The notes under the pieces were generated by a model that ran no database searches, had not been told where the DNA came from, and saw only the letters and a list, made by a program, of their open reading frames with translations. The position numbers and the translations under genes were made by a program. A stretch of DNA of 56,288 bases, from the NCBI GenBank assembly GCA_913019965.1, contig CAJVZR010000020.1, positions 1 to 56,288 of the forward strand, written 5' to 3'. This document shows, piece after piece, positions 1 through 10,453 of the stretch (its first letter is position 1; each line of letters opens with the position of its first letter). The stretch comes from an uncultured Oleispira sp. GTDB taxonomy: Bacteria; Pseudomonadota; Gammaproteobacteria; Pseudomonadales; Oceanobacteraceae.

Positions 1-562
1 CCATTATTATTTCCTCAATTAGCTAATATGTTATTCATATTAAAATTAGCACAAATATTATTGTGCGGAAGCTGACGTTGCCAATAATAGTGTTTTTAAT
101 TACAAAAACCAAAAAAAACTGCCTTATTTTGATAAATAATCAATATATTGATTAAAAATAATTAAAATTAATCTATATCCGCCCTTAAAAGTTAACTAAT
201 ACTTTGTTAAGCGTATATCCTCAACCAATAAATAATCCTTTATTTTGATCAATCATTTTTTTGCAGAGGTTTAAATAAAGATTAATAAGCCTTTTTTATA
301 AACTTCCATCCACTGTTTATTTAATCAATTTTTTCAAAAATGTAATAATTTATGCCTTAATATCCAAGCAATTATTAGAGTCCAATAAAAAACGTTTAAC
401 CGCATGTAATAAAGCCGCACTAATTTGAAGATACATAAAATTAACAGAACTAATCCTCAATGGATGATTTTATAAATCTATCCAGCTAAAAAATAGCATT
501 TAATTAAACCTTCCAGCTCAATCATTATTTAACAGGCAGCATCATTGAGTTTTCTTTGAGAC
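1..562. other. AT-rich region without a recognisable gene
   Basis: About 560 bases of strongly AT-rich DNA with runs of A and T. I see no open frame with a convincing start, ribosome binding site or protein family, no tRNA or rRNA, and no direct repeats. It could hold the promoter or 3' region of a gene outside the window, or a small RNA that cannot be recognised by eye. It ends at the terminator that serves adk. Confidence 0.5.
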
Positions 563-587
563 AAAAAAAAGACCCTTACGGGTCTTT
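563..587 (-). terminator. Rho-independent terminator of adk
   Basis: Read on the minus strand, the hairpin is GACCC-GTAA-GGGTC extended by three A-T pairs (568-587) and followed by a run of eight T (complement of 563-570). It lies about 38 bases after the adk stop codon, so it most likely ends the adk transcript. Confidence 0.85.
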
Positions 588-624
588 ATTAATTCGCATA
601 AATAAATAGAATTATCTAGCAGAA

Positions 625-1314
<690 letters not shown>

Positions 1315-1391
1315 CTAATTGTACAAAAATCAACCAAGCCATAAAAAAAATAGGCCTAACTTTACTCCGCTATTGTTTATTAATCAAGGAT

Positions 1392-4070
1392 TTAGCCTGT
1401 ATTGCGCATGCCTGCAGCGATCCCCGTCATCGAAACCATCAATGCCCTCTCAACTTCAGGGTCATGCTCTTCAGACCTTACTCTTTGCAATAACTCAGCT
1501 TGCAGATAATGCAATGGATCGGTGTAGGTTCCACGCACTTGCATTAACTGGGATTGCGCTTGATCTTTAACTTTCGGTGTAATCCCTCTTAAATGACCAT
1601 CGATACTCGATAATCGATCACGTAATTCGCTTCCGATAAAGAGTAATTCATCACTCACTAACTGACGATCATAATAGGCCGCAATATCGACATCCGTTTT
1701 ACCAATAATCATATCAAGCATATCAATGTAAGTTCTAAAAAATGGCCACTGTTGATACATTTCTTGTAATAATTTTGACTGCCCCGTTTCATTTTTATGC
1801 GCCTGAGCCAATGCTTCATCCGCCCCTAACCAAGCTGGCACCATCATGCGAATCTGCATCCAAGCAAAAATCCAAGGAATTGCCCTTAAAGACTCGATTC
1901 CGCCACTGGCTTTTCTTCGTGCTGGCCTGCTGCCTAGGGCGAGTTTCCCTAGCTCTTGCTCGGGAGTTGCGGATCTAAAATAGGGAACAAAATATTCATT
2001 CTCACGAACCATCTTCCGATAAGAATCAACACTATTTTTAGCCATCTCTTCCATAAGTTCACGCCAATTTTCTTCCGCGGGTTTTGGCGGTAATAACGTA
2101 GCCTCTAACACAGCCGATAAATATATTTTCAAGCTGCGTAATGCTACCGCAGGAAAGCCAAACTTAAAGCGAATCATTTCTCCTTGTTCGGTCACACGTA
2201 AGCGACCTTTGACGGACCCTGGAGGTTGCGCCAATATCGCCCTTTGTGCTGGGCCGCCGCCTCTACCAACAGTTCCCCCGCGCCCGTGGAATAAGGTTAA
2301 TTCAATGCCGTTTCTATCCGCGCAAGCCACTAACTCTTCCTGAGTTTTATATTGCGCCCATGCTGCGGCCATATTTCCAGCATCTTTTGCCGAGTCAGAA
2401 TAACCTATCATTACTTGCTGATGTAGGCCGCAATACTGCTTGTACCAAGGTAATGAAAACAGATTATTCATTCTTTGACTGGCAAACTGTAAATCATCCA
2501 AAGTTTCAAACAAGGGTACAATAGGCAGTTTTCGTTCAACTCCAGACGCTTTCAATAACAAAGCCACCGCTAGAATATCCGATGCTTCACTGGCCATGGA
2601 TATGATGTAATTAGCAATCCCCATCTCACCTTGTTCTGCAATAACCCGCATTGTATTTAAAACTTCTAAACTATCGTCACTGGCTTGCCAATAATTATCC
2701 TGCTGCTCTGCAATGACCTGTTTATCAAGCAGACAAGTATTCGCCTGCTTCGGTAAAAGAGGCCGTTTACTGCTGAGCTCCTGCAATAAATAAGCTTGTT
2801 TAGTAGCCTCATCCCAACTGAGATAGTCACCTAGTTCATAAAAATCACACAGCTCCGCGATCACCTGACTATGGCGACTCGACTCCTGACGAATATCTAA
2901 TCGAGTTAGGGTTAATCCAAAGCATGATAAGCGTCGAATCACATCTAACAATTCTCGATCAGCAATCGCCTTCATACCCGTTTCACACAAAGATTGGTAA
3001 CACAGCTGCAGTGGCTCAGATAAAGTCTTTAAGTCAGTAATATGGGGCAAGCTACTGTGTGTTTTAAGGCGGGCACTTTCCGCCGCCCAAGTTTTAGTTT
3101 GCTGGAGCTTGTGCTTAAGTTGATTAATACACTCCCGATAAGGCTCCTTACAATCTCCCATCCATGCTTTCAATTCTGCACTGGCTTGCACCATGGATAA
3201 CTGACTGCTTAATTCATTAAGGTCACGCAAGTACAAGTCAGCCGCCATCCAACGAGCAAGATACAAAACTTCCTGAGTCACATCGGCTGTCACATTTGGA
3301 TTACCATCACGATCTCCCCCCATCCAAGAAGCAAAATGTAATGGACATGAATCTAATGGCAAGCCAGTTTTAGAGTGAACTGATAATTTATCATCCAGCT
3401 CCTTCATCAATTTAGGAACCGCTTGCCAAAGTGAATTTTCAATCACAGCAAAGCCCCACTTAGCTTCTTCAACGGGGGTTGGCCTTTGCTGGCGAATTTC
3501 ATCAGAGCGCCATATTTCGGCAATTAAATTATTTAACTCTTGCTGATAATTATCACGCTTAGGATGATCATCTCGAATATCATCCAGTATTTGTAATATC
3601 TCGACGATCTCATCGTATTTTTTAATTAATGTACGGCGAATAATTTCAGTAGGATGCGCGGTTAATACCAGCTCAACATCTATTTTATTCACTTCGTTAA
3701 CCAGATCGGCACGTTCGTTCTGCGCTAAAATACGATCAAAAACATCATCTAACATGCCATCGAGGGGATCATTATCACCATCTTGACGGCGCCAGCTTAA
3801 CGAATGCTGCTGCTCAGCAATATTGGCCAAATTCAAAAACTGACTAAAACCTCGAGCAACCGGAACCAGTTCGTTATCTTTTAAGCCTTTTAGTAAACCA
3901 ATGAGCTCTGCTTTATCTTCATCACTACCATTATGTGCTTGCTTTGAAAGATTGCGGATTTGTTCTATTAGTTGGAATGTCTTCTCTCCACAATCAACAG
4001 CAATCGTCCTCCCTAGAACTTGCCCTAGATTACGAACTTTATCTCTTAATAGCGGATCCAATTGCGACAT
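1392..4070 (-). CDS. ppc: Phosphoenolpyruvate carboxylase
   Basis: This enzyme carboxylates phosphoenolpyruvate with bicarbonate to oxaloacetate, refilling the TCA cycle. At 892 aa it has the family's normal length. Visible signatures are VLTAHPTEI with the catalytic His at about residue 139, GGDRDGNPNVT near 251, GYSDSAKDAG at about 556-565, and the glycine-rich loop FHGRGGTVGRGGGP at about 594-607. The expected C-terminus is present and ends in GMRNTG, the usual active-site tail. AAAGGA lies about 8 bases before the ATG. It reads toward adk, about 115 bases away, without a clear terminator between them. Confidence 0.96.
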   Translation of the reverse strand: MSQLDPLLRDKVRNLGQVLGRTIAVDCGEKTFQLIEQIRNLSKQAHNGSDEDKAELIGLLKGLKDNELVPVARGFSQFLNLANIAEQQHSLSWRRQDGDNDPLDGMLDDVFDRILAQNERADLVNEVNKIDVELVLTAHPTEIIRRTLIKKYDEIVEILQILDDIRDDHPKRDNYQQELNNLIAEIWRSDEIRQQRPTPVEEAKWGFAVIENSLWQAVPKLMKELDDKLSVHSKTGLPLDSCPLHFASWMGGDRDGNPNVTADVTQEVLYLARWMAADLYLRDLNELSSQLSMVQASAELKAWMGDCKEPYRECINQLKHKLQQTKTWAAESARLKTHSSLPHITDLKTLSEPLQLCYQSLCETGMKAIADRELLDVIRRLSCFGLTLTRLDIRQESSRHSQVIAELCDFYELGDYLSWDEATKQAYLLQELSSKRPLLPKQANTCLLDKQVIAEQQDNYWQASDDSLEVLNTMRVIAEQGEMGIANYIISMASEASDILAVALLLKASGVERKLPIVPLFETLDDLQFASQRMNNLFSLPWYKQYCGLHQQVMIGYSDSAKDAGNMAAAWAQYKTQEELVACADRNGIELTLFHGRGGTVGRGGGPAQRAILAQPPGSVKGRLRVTEQGEMIRFKFGFPAVALRSLKIYLSAVLEATLLPPKPAEENWRELMEEMAKNSVDSYRKMVRENEYFVPYFRSATPEQELGKLALGSRPARRKASGGIESLRAIPWIFAWMQIRMMVPAWLGADEALAQAHKNETGQSKLLQEMYQQWPFFRTYIDMLDMIIGKTDVDIAAYYDRQLVSDELLFIGSELRDRLSSIDGHLRGITPKVKDQAQSQLMQVRGTYTDPLHYLQAELLQRVRSEEHDPEVERALMVSMTGIAAGMRNTG

Positions 4071-4325
4071 AATAGTGTCCTTTATCTAACTCGGGATAAT
4101 TAGCCAATCTATAAATCAATTTATAGCTTAAAACAATTCTATTCAATCTACTGCTTAATCGGCAGATTGACCACTTTCAATAGCCGCTATTGCTGAAATT
4201 TTGCGCGCTGACTTCAAACCAGCCTGGAATTAAAAATAGTTTAGTAACACTTTGTTATTATTGAACATAAGGTCATTTTTTACGTCTAGAATTAAATCAC
4301 ATAGGAAATATTTGAAGAGCAAGAT

Positions 4326-4670
4326 ATGAAGCTAAATAAATTGATGCAATATTGGGAAAAAGAATTTGCCGGCCAACTCAATGAAGAAGGCTATAAAATT
4401 AAATTGTCTGTAGAAGATGCCGCTCGATTAGAAGCCTTGTCTGAGATGTTTCCTAAATACCCGCAAGAAAATTTATTAAGGGATCTCATCAGTAGTGCTT
4501 TAAATGAAGTTACGAGTAGTTTCCCCTACGTTGCGGGAAAAGAAATCGTCGCCCGTGATGAAGAAGGTGACCCAATGTATGCAGATATAGGCCCTACTCC
4601 TAAATTTTTAAATTTAACCCGTAAGCATTTAAAGCAAATCAATGACGCCAAAAATGCATCTGCTCACTGA
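4326..4670 (+). CDS. Small conserved protein of unknown function
   Basis: A 114-aa soluble protein beginning MKLNKLMQYWEKEFAG, with no signal peptide or membrane segment. It contains a helical N-terminal half (SVEDAARLEALSEMFP) and a charged segment (ARDEEGDPMYADIGPTP) leading to an NLTRKHLKQI tail. Similar proteins occur in Pseudomonas and relatives. From memory, some are labelled 'pilin assembly chaperone' or 'type 1 pili tip component', but nothing here supports a pilus role: there is no signal peptide and no pilus gene nearby. It stands alone between ppc (divergent) and mazG (convergent). Only a weak AAGAG precedes the start. Confidence 0.75.
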   Translation: MKLNKLMQYWEKEFAGQLNEEGYKIKLSVEDAARLEALSEMFPKYPQENLLRDLISSALNEVTSSFPYVAGKEIVARDEEGDPMYADIGPTPKFLNLTRKHLKQINDAKNASAH

Positions 4671-4699
4671 TAAATATACATAACCAACCAATGTAGAAA

Positions 4700-5614
4700 T
4701 TAGTCATCATCATTAGCTGCTGATGACAGTTGAGCAATTAACTGGGGGTGTGTGCGTTTCGCATCATCCCATGCAGCTTCCATTTCTTGTGCCGACACTT
4801 GATTTGGATTGCTCAGTTCGAGTTTACGGCCAGCAGACTCTAAAGATCGCGCCGCAATACTATAGCGCTCACTAAAGCGTCGATTAGCAGCCCCTAGGGC
4901 TTGCTCAGGCTGAATACCTAGGTGCCTTGCCAGATTAACCGCCGCAAAGATCAAGTCGCCAACTTCATGCTGTAATCGCTCAGGGTCTGCGATAGCAATT
5001 TCATCTTCTACCTCTTGCAACTCTTCACGAACTTTAGCGATAACCCCTTCGATTTCAGACCAATCAAATCCTCGTGAAGACACTTTTTTCTGAATTTTTT
5101 CGGCTTGGGTTAAAGCCGGCAACGTGGCCGGTATGTCTTGTAAATAATCCACCAATTCAATTCGGCTTTTCTTGCCCGATGAAGCGCCTTTCTTCTGACT
5201 TTTAAGTGCTTTCTCTTGTGCTTTAATGACCTGCCATTGTGCTTTTATCTCAGTTTCACTTGGACAAGCATCAAGGGCACGCTTGGCCTTCAAATCCCCT
5301 CCGGGAAAAACATGGGGATGACGTCGAATCAATTTAGTCACTAAGCCATCAATGACAGAGGGAACGTCAAACAGAGATTGTTCATGGCCTAATTGGCCAT
5401 AAAAGATAACTTGAAATAATAAATCTCCAAGTTCCTCTTCTAAGTGGGGCCAATCTTGTTGATCGATTGCATCCGCAACTTCATGCGCTTCTTCAAGAGT
5501 GTGCGCAATAATACTGGCAAAATTTTGCTTAATATCCCAAGGACAACCCGTTTCGGGGTCACGCAAACGCTGCATCAAATATAACAAATCAGCCAGTTCG
5601 TATTGCTTCGTCAT
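4700..5614 (-). CDS. mazG: Nucleoside triphosphate pyrophosphohydrolase MazG
   Basis: MazG hydrolyses NTPs and dNTPs to monophosphates and pyrophosphate, and in E. coli it tempers the MazEF/ppGpp response. At 304 aa it has the two-domain layout. The N-terminal domain carries the metal-binding helices TLEEAHEVADAI and LEEELGDLLFQVIF plus RRHPHVFPGG. The C-terminal domain repeats the pattern with VREELQEVEDEIA and HEVGDLIFAAVNLARHLG. The middle linker is lysine-rich and longer than in E. coli. It follows relA by 18 bases on the same strand, the classical relA-mazG arrangement. Confidence 0.95.
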   Translation of the reverse strand: MTKQYELADLLYLMQRLRDPETGCPWDIKQNFASIIAHTLEEAHEVADAIDQQDWPHLEEELGDLLFQVIFYGQLGHEQSLFDVPSVIDGLVTKLIRRHPHVFPGGDLKAKRALDACPSETEIKAQWQVIKAQEKALKSQKKGASSGKKSRIELVDYLQDIPATLPALTQAEKIQKKVSSRGFDWSEIEGVIAKVREELQEVEDEIAIADPERLQHEVGDLIFAAVNLARHLGIQPEQALGAANRRFSERYSIAARSLESAGRKLELSNPNQVSAQEMEAAWDDAKRTHPQLIAQLSSAANDDD

Positions 5615-5632
5615 TCTATTACTTCTTTAATT

Positions 5633-7867
5633 TCAGCTGTGCGTGCGTGAACGGCGTACCGTCAATACATTAGGCAACTGATTGAGCTTATTCAGTACTC
5701 GGCCTAATTTAGACAAACTGTCTATTTCAACGGTTATTTGCATATGAGCTAGGTGATCTTTCTGCTCTGACTTAGTACTGACCGCCACAACATTAACCTC
5801 ACTATCCGCTAATACTAAACTGACGTCTCTTAATAAGCCGGTTCGATCATAGGCACTGATATCAACATCAACCGGATACATTTGAGTCGCTTTACCACCC
5901 CAACTGACTTCAATAATTCGCTGCGGCTCAGTCATTTCAAGATGCAATAGATTGTCACAGTCTTGGCGATGAACGCTTACCCCACGACCCAACGTGACAT
6001 AACCTGAAATATCATCACCCGGTACAGGCTGACAGCAATTGGCTATTTGAGTTAATAAATGGCCGACCCCTTGAATACTAATATCATCATTCGATTCAGG
6101 CTTAGTACTGGGTTTTAATAAGGGCAACTCTTGTTGCGGTTGCTTAATTTCCGCTTGGCGCAAGATATAACTGACAACCTGACCTAAGCGAACATCACCC
6201 GCTCCAATGCCGGCAAAAAGATCCTCGGCACTTTTCATATTCATCGCATTTGCGACTTCCGATAACGGCTGACGAGCGAGATCAAGACGATCAAGCTCAC
6301 GCATTAATAGCTGGCGGCCTTCTTCTTGATTGGTATCTTTTGCTTGAAGTTTGAACCAGTGAGCAACTTTTGCTCGCGCACGCGCTGTATTGATATACCC
6401 AGAATCTTGATTCAACCAGTCGCGACTCGGGCGAGCCTCTTTACTGGTTAAAATTTCCACCTGTTCGCCGGTTTTAAGCTGATAAGTCAGCGGCACAATA
6501 CGACCGTTTACTTTCGCTCCACGGGTACAATGGCCAATTTCGGTATGAACTCGATAAGCGAAATCAATCGGCGTCGCGCTGGGAGGTAAATCTACTACGT
6601 GGCCTTCCGGGGTGAAAACATAAATACGATCTGGGTTGATATCAGAACGTAAATCCGTCATCAATTCCGGTAAATCACCAATCTCTTCATGCCATTCAAC
6701 AACTTGTCGTAACCAAGCGATTTTTTGCTCATACGCTTGATCTTTCGCATTGGTATCTGTGCCTTTATATTTCCAATGGGCACAGACACCTAATTCGGCA
6801 TCTTCATGCATCTCTTGGGTACGAATCTGAACTTCCATACCCTTGCTTTCCGGACCAATAACCGCGGTATGTAATGACTGATAGCCGTTCTCTTTTGGAT
6901 TGGCAATGTAATCATCAAACTCATGAGGAATATGACGCCATAAGGAGTGAATAATCCCTAAAGAGGCATAACAATCTCGCAGTGACGGCACTAAAATTCT
7001 AACCGCACGCACATCGTATACTTGAGAAAACTCTATGTTCTTACGCTTCATTTTGCGCCAGATACTGTAAATGTGTTTCGCTCTGCCATTTACTTCACAT
7101 TCAATACCCGAACCTTCTAGCTCATTGGTTAACGTTGCGACTACATCTGCAATGTAGTCTTGGCGCGCTAGTCTTTTTTCATCTAATAAGGTGGCAATTT
7201 TTTGATATGCTAATGGCTCTAAATAGCGAAAAGAAACATCTTCCAATTCCCATTTTAAATGACCAATACCTAGACGGTGAGCCAGAGGGGCATAGATGTT
7301 AAAGACTTCTTGCGCCACTTTGATGCGCTTTTCTTCTGGTGCATCTTTTACCGCACGAATCGCCGCGGTTCTTTCCGCTAATTTAATGAGTGCAACCCGC
7401 ACATCATCGATCATCGAGACTAGCATTTTACGTAAGTTATCGACTTGAGCTTCCCGCTGCCCCAATACCGACTCTTCAGAAGTATTCTGAATAGCGCTGA
7501 TCGCGGCCATACGTAAAACCCCTTCGATCAGGGTCGCAACTTCATCATCAAAATCCTTACGTACTTGGGTTAAAGATAAACGCCCTTCTCGTACGGCACG
7601 ATAAAGAATCGCAGCTAAGATAGAGGCTTCATCAAGCTGCAGTTCCGCTAAGATCTGCGCCATCTCGAGTCCCATCTGGGCACTATCGATGGTCCAGAAA
7701 GTACTATTTTCGACCGCATCCTCGGCGATAATTTTGGCTACAACCAAAGCATGGCGCAGTTTTTCCGGCTCTAAAATATCCGCTTCGGTACAAATTTTAT
7801 CCAACCAAGCATCAACATTAACCTTACCGTCATGCTTTAAAGGTTGATCATCTCTTACTTTTACCAC
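5633..7867 (-). CDS. relA: GTP pyrophosphokinase (stringent response)
   Basis: RelA makes (p)ppGpp from ATP and GTP/GDP when uncharged tRNA stalls ribosomes. The 744-aa protein has an N-terminal pseudo-hydrolase domain in which the His-Asp pair is replaced (LYR at about 88-90). The synthetase domain includes RAKHIYSIWRKM (about 262-273) and EFDDYIANPKENGYQSLHT (about 316-334). A TGS domain starting near DRIYVFTPEGH (about 413) and a C-terminal ACT domain follow. The acidic EFDD is typical of RelA rather than SpoT, so it should be a synthetase without hydrolase activity. The start is GTG, preceded by AAAGGAG at 6-base spacing, and it overlaps the end of rlmD by 20 bases, suggesting coupled translation. 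Confidence 0.96.
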   Translation of the reverse strand: MVKVRDDQPLKHDGKVNVDAWLDKICTEADILEPEKLRHALVVAKIIAEDAVENSTFWTIDSAQMGLEMAQILAELQLDEASILAAILYRAVREGRLSLTQVRKDFDDEVATLIEGVLRMAAISAIQNTSEESVLGQREAQVDNLRKMLVSMIDDVRVALIKLAERTAAIRAVKDAPEEKRIKVAQEVFNIYAPLAHRLGIGHLKWELEDVSFRYLEPLAYQKIATLLDEKRLARQDYIADVVATLTNELEGSGIECEVNGRAKHIYSIWRKMKRKNIEFSQVYDVRAVRILVPSLRDCYASLGIIHSLWRHIPHEFDDYIANPKENGYQSLHTAVIGPESKGMEVQIRTQEMHEDAELGVCAHWKYKGTDTNAKDQAYEQKIAWLRQVVEWHEEIGDLPELMTDLRSDINPDRIYVFTPEGHVVDLPPSATPIDFAYRVHTEIGHCTRGAKVNGRIVPLTYQLKTGEQVEILTSKEARPSRDWLNQDSGYINTARARAKVAHWFKLQAKDTNQEEGRQLLMRELDRLDLARQPLSEVANAMNMKSAEDLFAGIGAGDVRLGQVVSYILRQAEIKQPQQELPLLKPSTKPESNDDISIQGVGHLLTQIANCCQPVPGDDISGYVTLGRGVSVHRQDCDNLLHLEMTEPQRIIEVSWGGKATQMYPVDVDISAYDRTGLLRDVSLVLADSEVNVVAVSTKSEQKDHLAHMQITVEIDSLSKLGRVLNKLNQLPNVLTVRRSRTHS

Positions 7868-9287
7868 GAGATGCTCCTTTCTCTTTGGTATTTTTCAGGC
7901 CCTGAATCTTAACCTGTTTGCTACTTTGGGTTTTCAATCGATCATTCATCATCTTTTTACGGCCCTGGCGAGTTTTATTCGCAGGCACCAATAACACCAT
8001 AGTTTCGATATGATGGGTATGAGGAAACATGTCTAAAATTGTAATGCGCTCAACATCAAAATCGTCACTGAGTGTCTTCAAATCTCGTGCCAACGTAGCT
8101 GGGTCGCAGGAAACATAAACCATTCGTTTAGCTTTGCGAGCAATCAACTCCACCATACAGGCACTAGCACCCGCTCTAGGCGGATCTAATAAGACATAGT
8201 CAGGATCAGGCAAGGATGACAAACTGTCGCTATTTGACAAGTCCGCTTTATGCGCGACCAAGCCTCGATCCTGATCAGAGCCCTGAGGTTGGTTTGCGCC
8301 CAATTGTCGCGCATGTAATTCAATGGCTTGCACCATTTCATCACTCACTTCCACTGCATCAACGATACAATCTTCGGCAAGAGGAACAGAAAAATTTCCA
8401 TGACCCGCAAACAAATCCCAAACATGAGAGCCCGCTTCTGCCCCTAGCCAAGATTTCGCTTCCGCCACCATCAACTGGTTAACCTGGGAATTAACTTGAA
8501 CAAAATAATCAGGGTGTATCGAAAGCTCATGCCCTAAAACGTTATGAGTCAAAGGGCTAATGACTTCATTAATGGACTCTAAAGGCTGTTCATCATCGGG
8601 GCGGATGTAGATATCAATGGCCAGTTCCGCCGCCCATAATTGTAATTTCTTGCGGTCATTCGCAGTTAATTTTTTCAATACCCGAAAAACTAATACGAGA
8701 CGCTGACTGGCTTGTAGCACTTCAATATGAGTAAAGCGCGTAATGCCTTCTAGCTGGATAAGACGGCTACGCCAAGCTTTCCAATCAAGCGCGGGATGCT
8801 CTACTAAGACGGGGCAAACATCAATATTGGTAAGATGCTTGCTATTACTCTCACGAAAACCAACAAAGACTTCTTGGTTAGCTTTATTATAACGAATCCC
8901 TAACCGCGCTCTACGACGATAATGCCACTGTTGATCTGACGCGATTAATGGAGCATCCCAGTGCTCAACCTCTATGCCTTGGCGACTAAGTTCACGGGTA
9001 ACTCTTTGCTGCTTAAGCACAACTTGTTGGGAGTATTCTAGATGCTGCAGGTCACAGCCCCCACAGCGTTTATAATGAGGACATGGGGGATCAATTCGAT
9101 GTTCACTGGTTTGCTCAAACGAGACAATACGGCAATACCAAATCTTGCGCTTACGTTCAAGCATTTCAGCAACCACGGTTTCCCCTGGCAAGGCTCCGGG
9201 AATAAAATACACATCGCGCCCTGAGCGTGCGATGCCATGTCCGTCTGATGCAAGATCATGCACGGTTAACGTCAGTGTTCTTTTCAC
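7848..9287 (-). CDS. rlmD: 23S rRNA (uracil-1939-C5)-methyltransferase
   Basis: RlmD (RumA) methylates U1939 of 23S rRNA with S-adenosylmethionine. It begins with a TRAM RNA-binding domain. An iron-sulfur cluster motif follows, CPHYKRCGGC (Cys 69, 75, 78) with a fourth Cys at about 158. The SAM-binding motif is WDLFAGHGNFSVPLA, and the catalytic cysteine lies in YVSCDPATLARDL. The C-terminal tail is long, lysine/arginine-rich and probably disordered, and runs over the relA start. The start is GTG with only a weak upstream TAGG. The position between cysM and relA matches the Pseudomonas operon order. Confidence 0.93.
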   Translation of the reverse strand: MKRTLTLTVHDLASDGHGIARSGRDVYFIPGALPGETVVAEMLERKRKIWYCRIVSFEQTSEHRIDPPCPHYKRCGGCDLQHLEYSQQVVLKQQRVTRELSRQGIEVEHWDAPLIASDQQWHYRRRARLGIRYNKANQEVFVGFRESNSKHLTNIDVCPVLVEHPALDWKAWRSRLIQLEGITRFTHIEVLQASQRLVLVFRVLKKLTANDRKKLQLWAAELAIDIYIRPDDEQPLESINEVISPLTHNVLGHELSIHPDYFVQVNSQVNQLMVAEAKSWLGAEAGSHVWDLFAGHGNFSVPLAEDCIVDAVEVSDEMVQAIELHARQLGANQPQGSDQDRGLVAHKADLSNSDSLSSLPDPDYVLLDPPRAGASACMVELIARKAKRMVYVSCDPATLARDLKTLSDDFDVERITILDMFPHTHHIETMVLLVPANKTRQGRKKMMNDRLKTQSSKQVKIQGLKNTKEKGASRGKSKR

Positions 9288-9398
9288 AATGGCCTACAAA
9301 TTTAAGCGTTTGCGGTTAAATGGGGGCGATTAAAATGATTTCAATTGCCCTTACATTTCTTAACAGGAATACTCAGAGTGAATACACGCAGTAAATAG

Positions 9399-10295
9399 CT
9401 AAGCGAAGACACCCGTTGATAAATAGCGATCTCCACGATCACAAATAATCGCGACTATGATCGCATTCTCAACTTGCTGGCTAAGTTGTAAAGCCCCCGC
9501 CACCGAGCCACCTGAAGAGACTCCGCAAAAGATCCCCTCTTTGGTTGCCAATGCCTTCATCGTTTGCTCTGCATCTTGTTGACCAATATCGATTACCTGG
9601 TCGACTCGAGAAGCATCAAAAATCGTTGGCATATATTCTTTAGGCCAGCGACGAATCCCTGGAATACTCGCGCCTTCTTGGGGCTGAAGGCCGACAATTT
9701 GAATCTCGTTGTTTTTTTCTTTGAGGAAATGAGAAGTTCCCATAATTGTCCCCGTTGTCCCCATCGCGCTGACAAAATGAGTAATTTGACCCTGGGTTTG
9801 TTGCCAAATCTCAGGTCCGGTCGTTTCATAATGAGCTAAAGGATTATCATCGTTACCAAACTGATTTAAGACCTTACCTTTCCCTTCTGCCTCCATCGTG
9901 AGCGCTAGGTCTCTGGCTCCTTCCATTCCCTCTTCTTTGGTCACCAAAATGAGCTCTGCACCATAAGCCTGCATCGCCCATCGACGCTCCATGCTTAAAT
10001 TATCGGGCATGATTAAAACCATGCGATAGCCTTTAATCGCCGCTACCATCGCCAAAGCAATCCCCGTATTACCACTGGTCGCTTCAATTAAGGTATCACC
10101 CGCTTGAATATGGCCCCTTTGCTCGGCTTTAACAATCATGCTTAACGCGGCACGATCTTTCACCGATCCCGCAGGGTTATTGCCCTCAAGCTTTAATAAA
10201 ATAGTATTACTGCTGCCTTCATTTAAGCGCTGCAAGCGAACTAATGGTGTCTGACCGATGCATGCATCTATCGTTGGGTATACAATGTTGCTCAC
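9399..10295 (-). CDS. cysM: Cysteine synthase B
   Basis: This PLP enzyme makes cysteine from O-acetylserine and sulfide or thiosulfate. At 298 aa it fits CysM rather than the longer CysK. PLP would be bound by Lys46 in GSVKDRAA, the phosphate/substrate loop is TSGNTGIAL (about 73), and the second glycine loop is SAMGTTGTIMG. The phrase LQPQEGASIPGIRRWP is characteristic of CysM. It is the first gene of the minus-strand series cysM-rlmD-relA-mazG, with 111 bases before rlmD and no obvious terminator. It is divergent from gacS across about 158 bases. Confidence 0.94.
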   Translation of the reverse strand: MSNIVYPTIDACIGQTPLVRLQRLNEGSSNTILLKLEGNNPAGSVKDRAALSMIVKAEQRGHIQAGDTLIEATSGNTGIALAMVAAIKGYRMVLIMPDNLSMERRWAMQAYGAELILVTKEEGMEGARDLALTMEAEGKGKVLNQFGNDDNPLAHYETTGPEIWQQTQGQITHFVSAMGTTGTIMGTSHFLKEKNNEIQIVGLQPQEGASIPGIRRWPKEYMPTIFDASRVDQVIDIGQQDAEQTMKALATKEGIFCGVSSGGSVAGALQLSQQVENAIIVAIICDRGDRYLSTGVFA

Positions 10296-10453
10296 AATTG
10301 CGTCCTATCGTTAACAAAGCGTAGCGATGAGTTTTATATATAACTAAAGATATGGATTTTAATCCTGATTCTATCCGATTTGTAATATCGAATCGAAATT
10401 AACTTATGCTAAAGCGCAAATTTTTATAAAAACAGCGTAGAAATGGACATCCC

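Noticed and set aside
4326-4670. A 'pilus tip' role for the small conserved protein
   Set aside because: That label is carried by some homologues, but the sequence has no export signal and no pilus genes are near.
7673-7872. Changed HD residues in RelA as a possible mutation
   Set aside because: Loss of the hydrolase His-Asp pair is the normal state for RelA, in contrast to SpoT.
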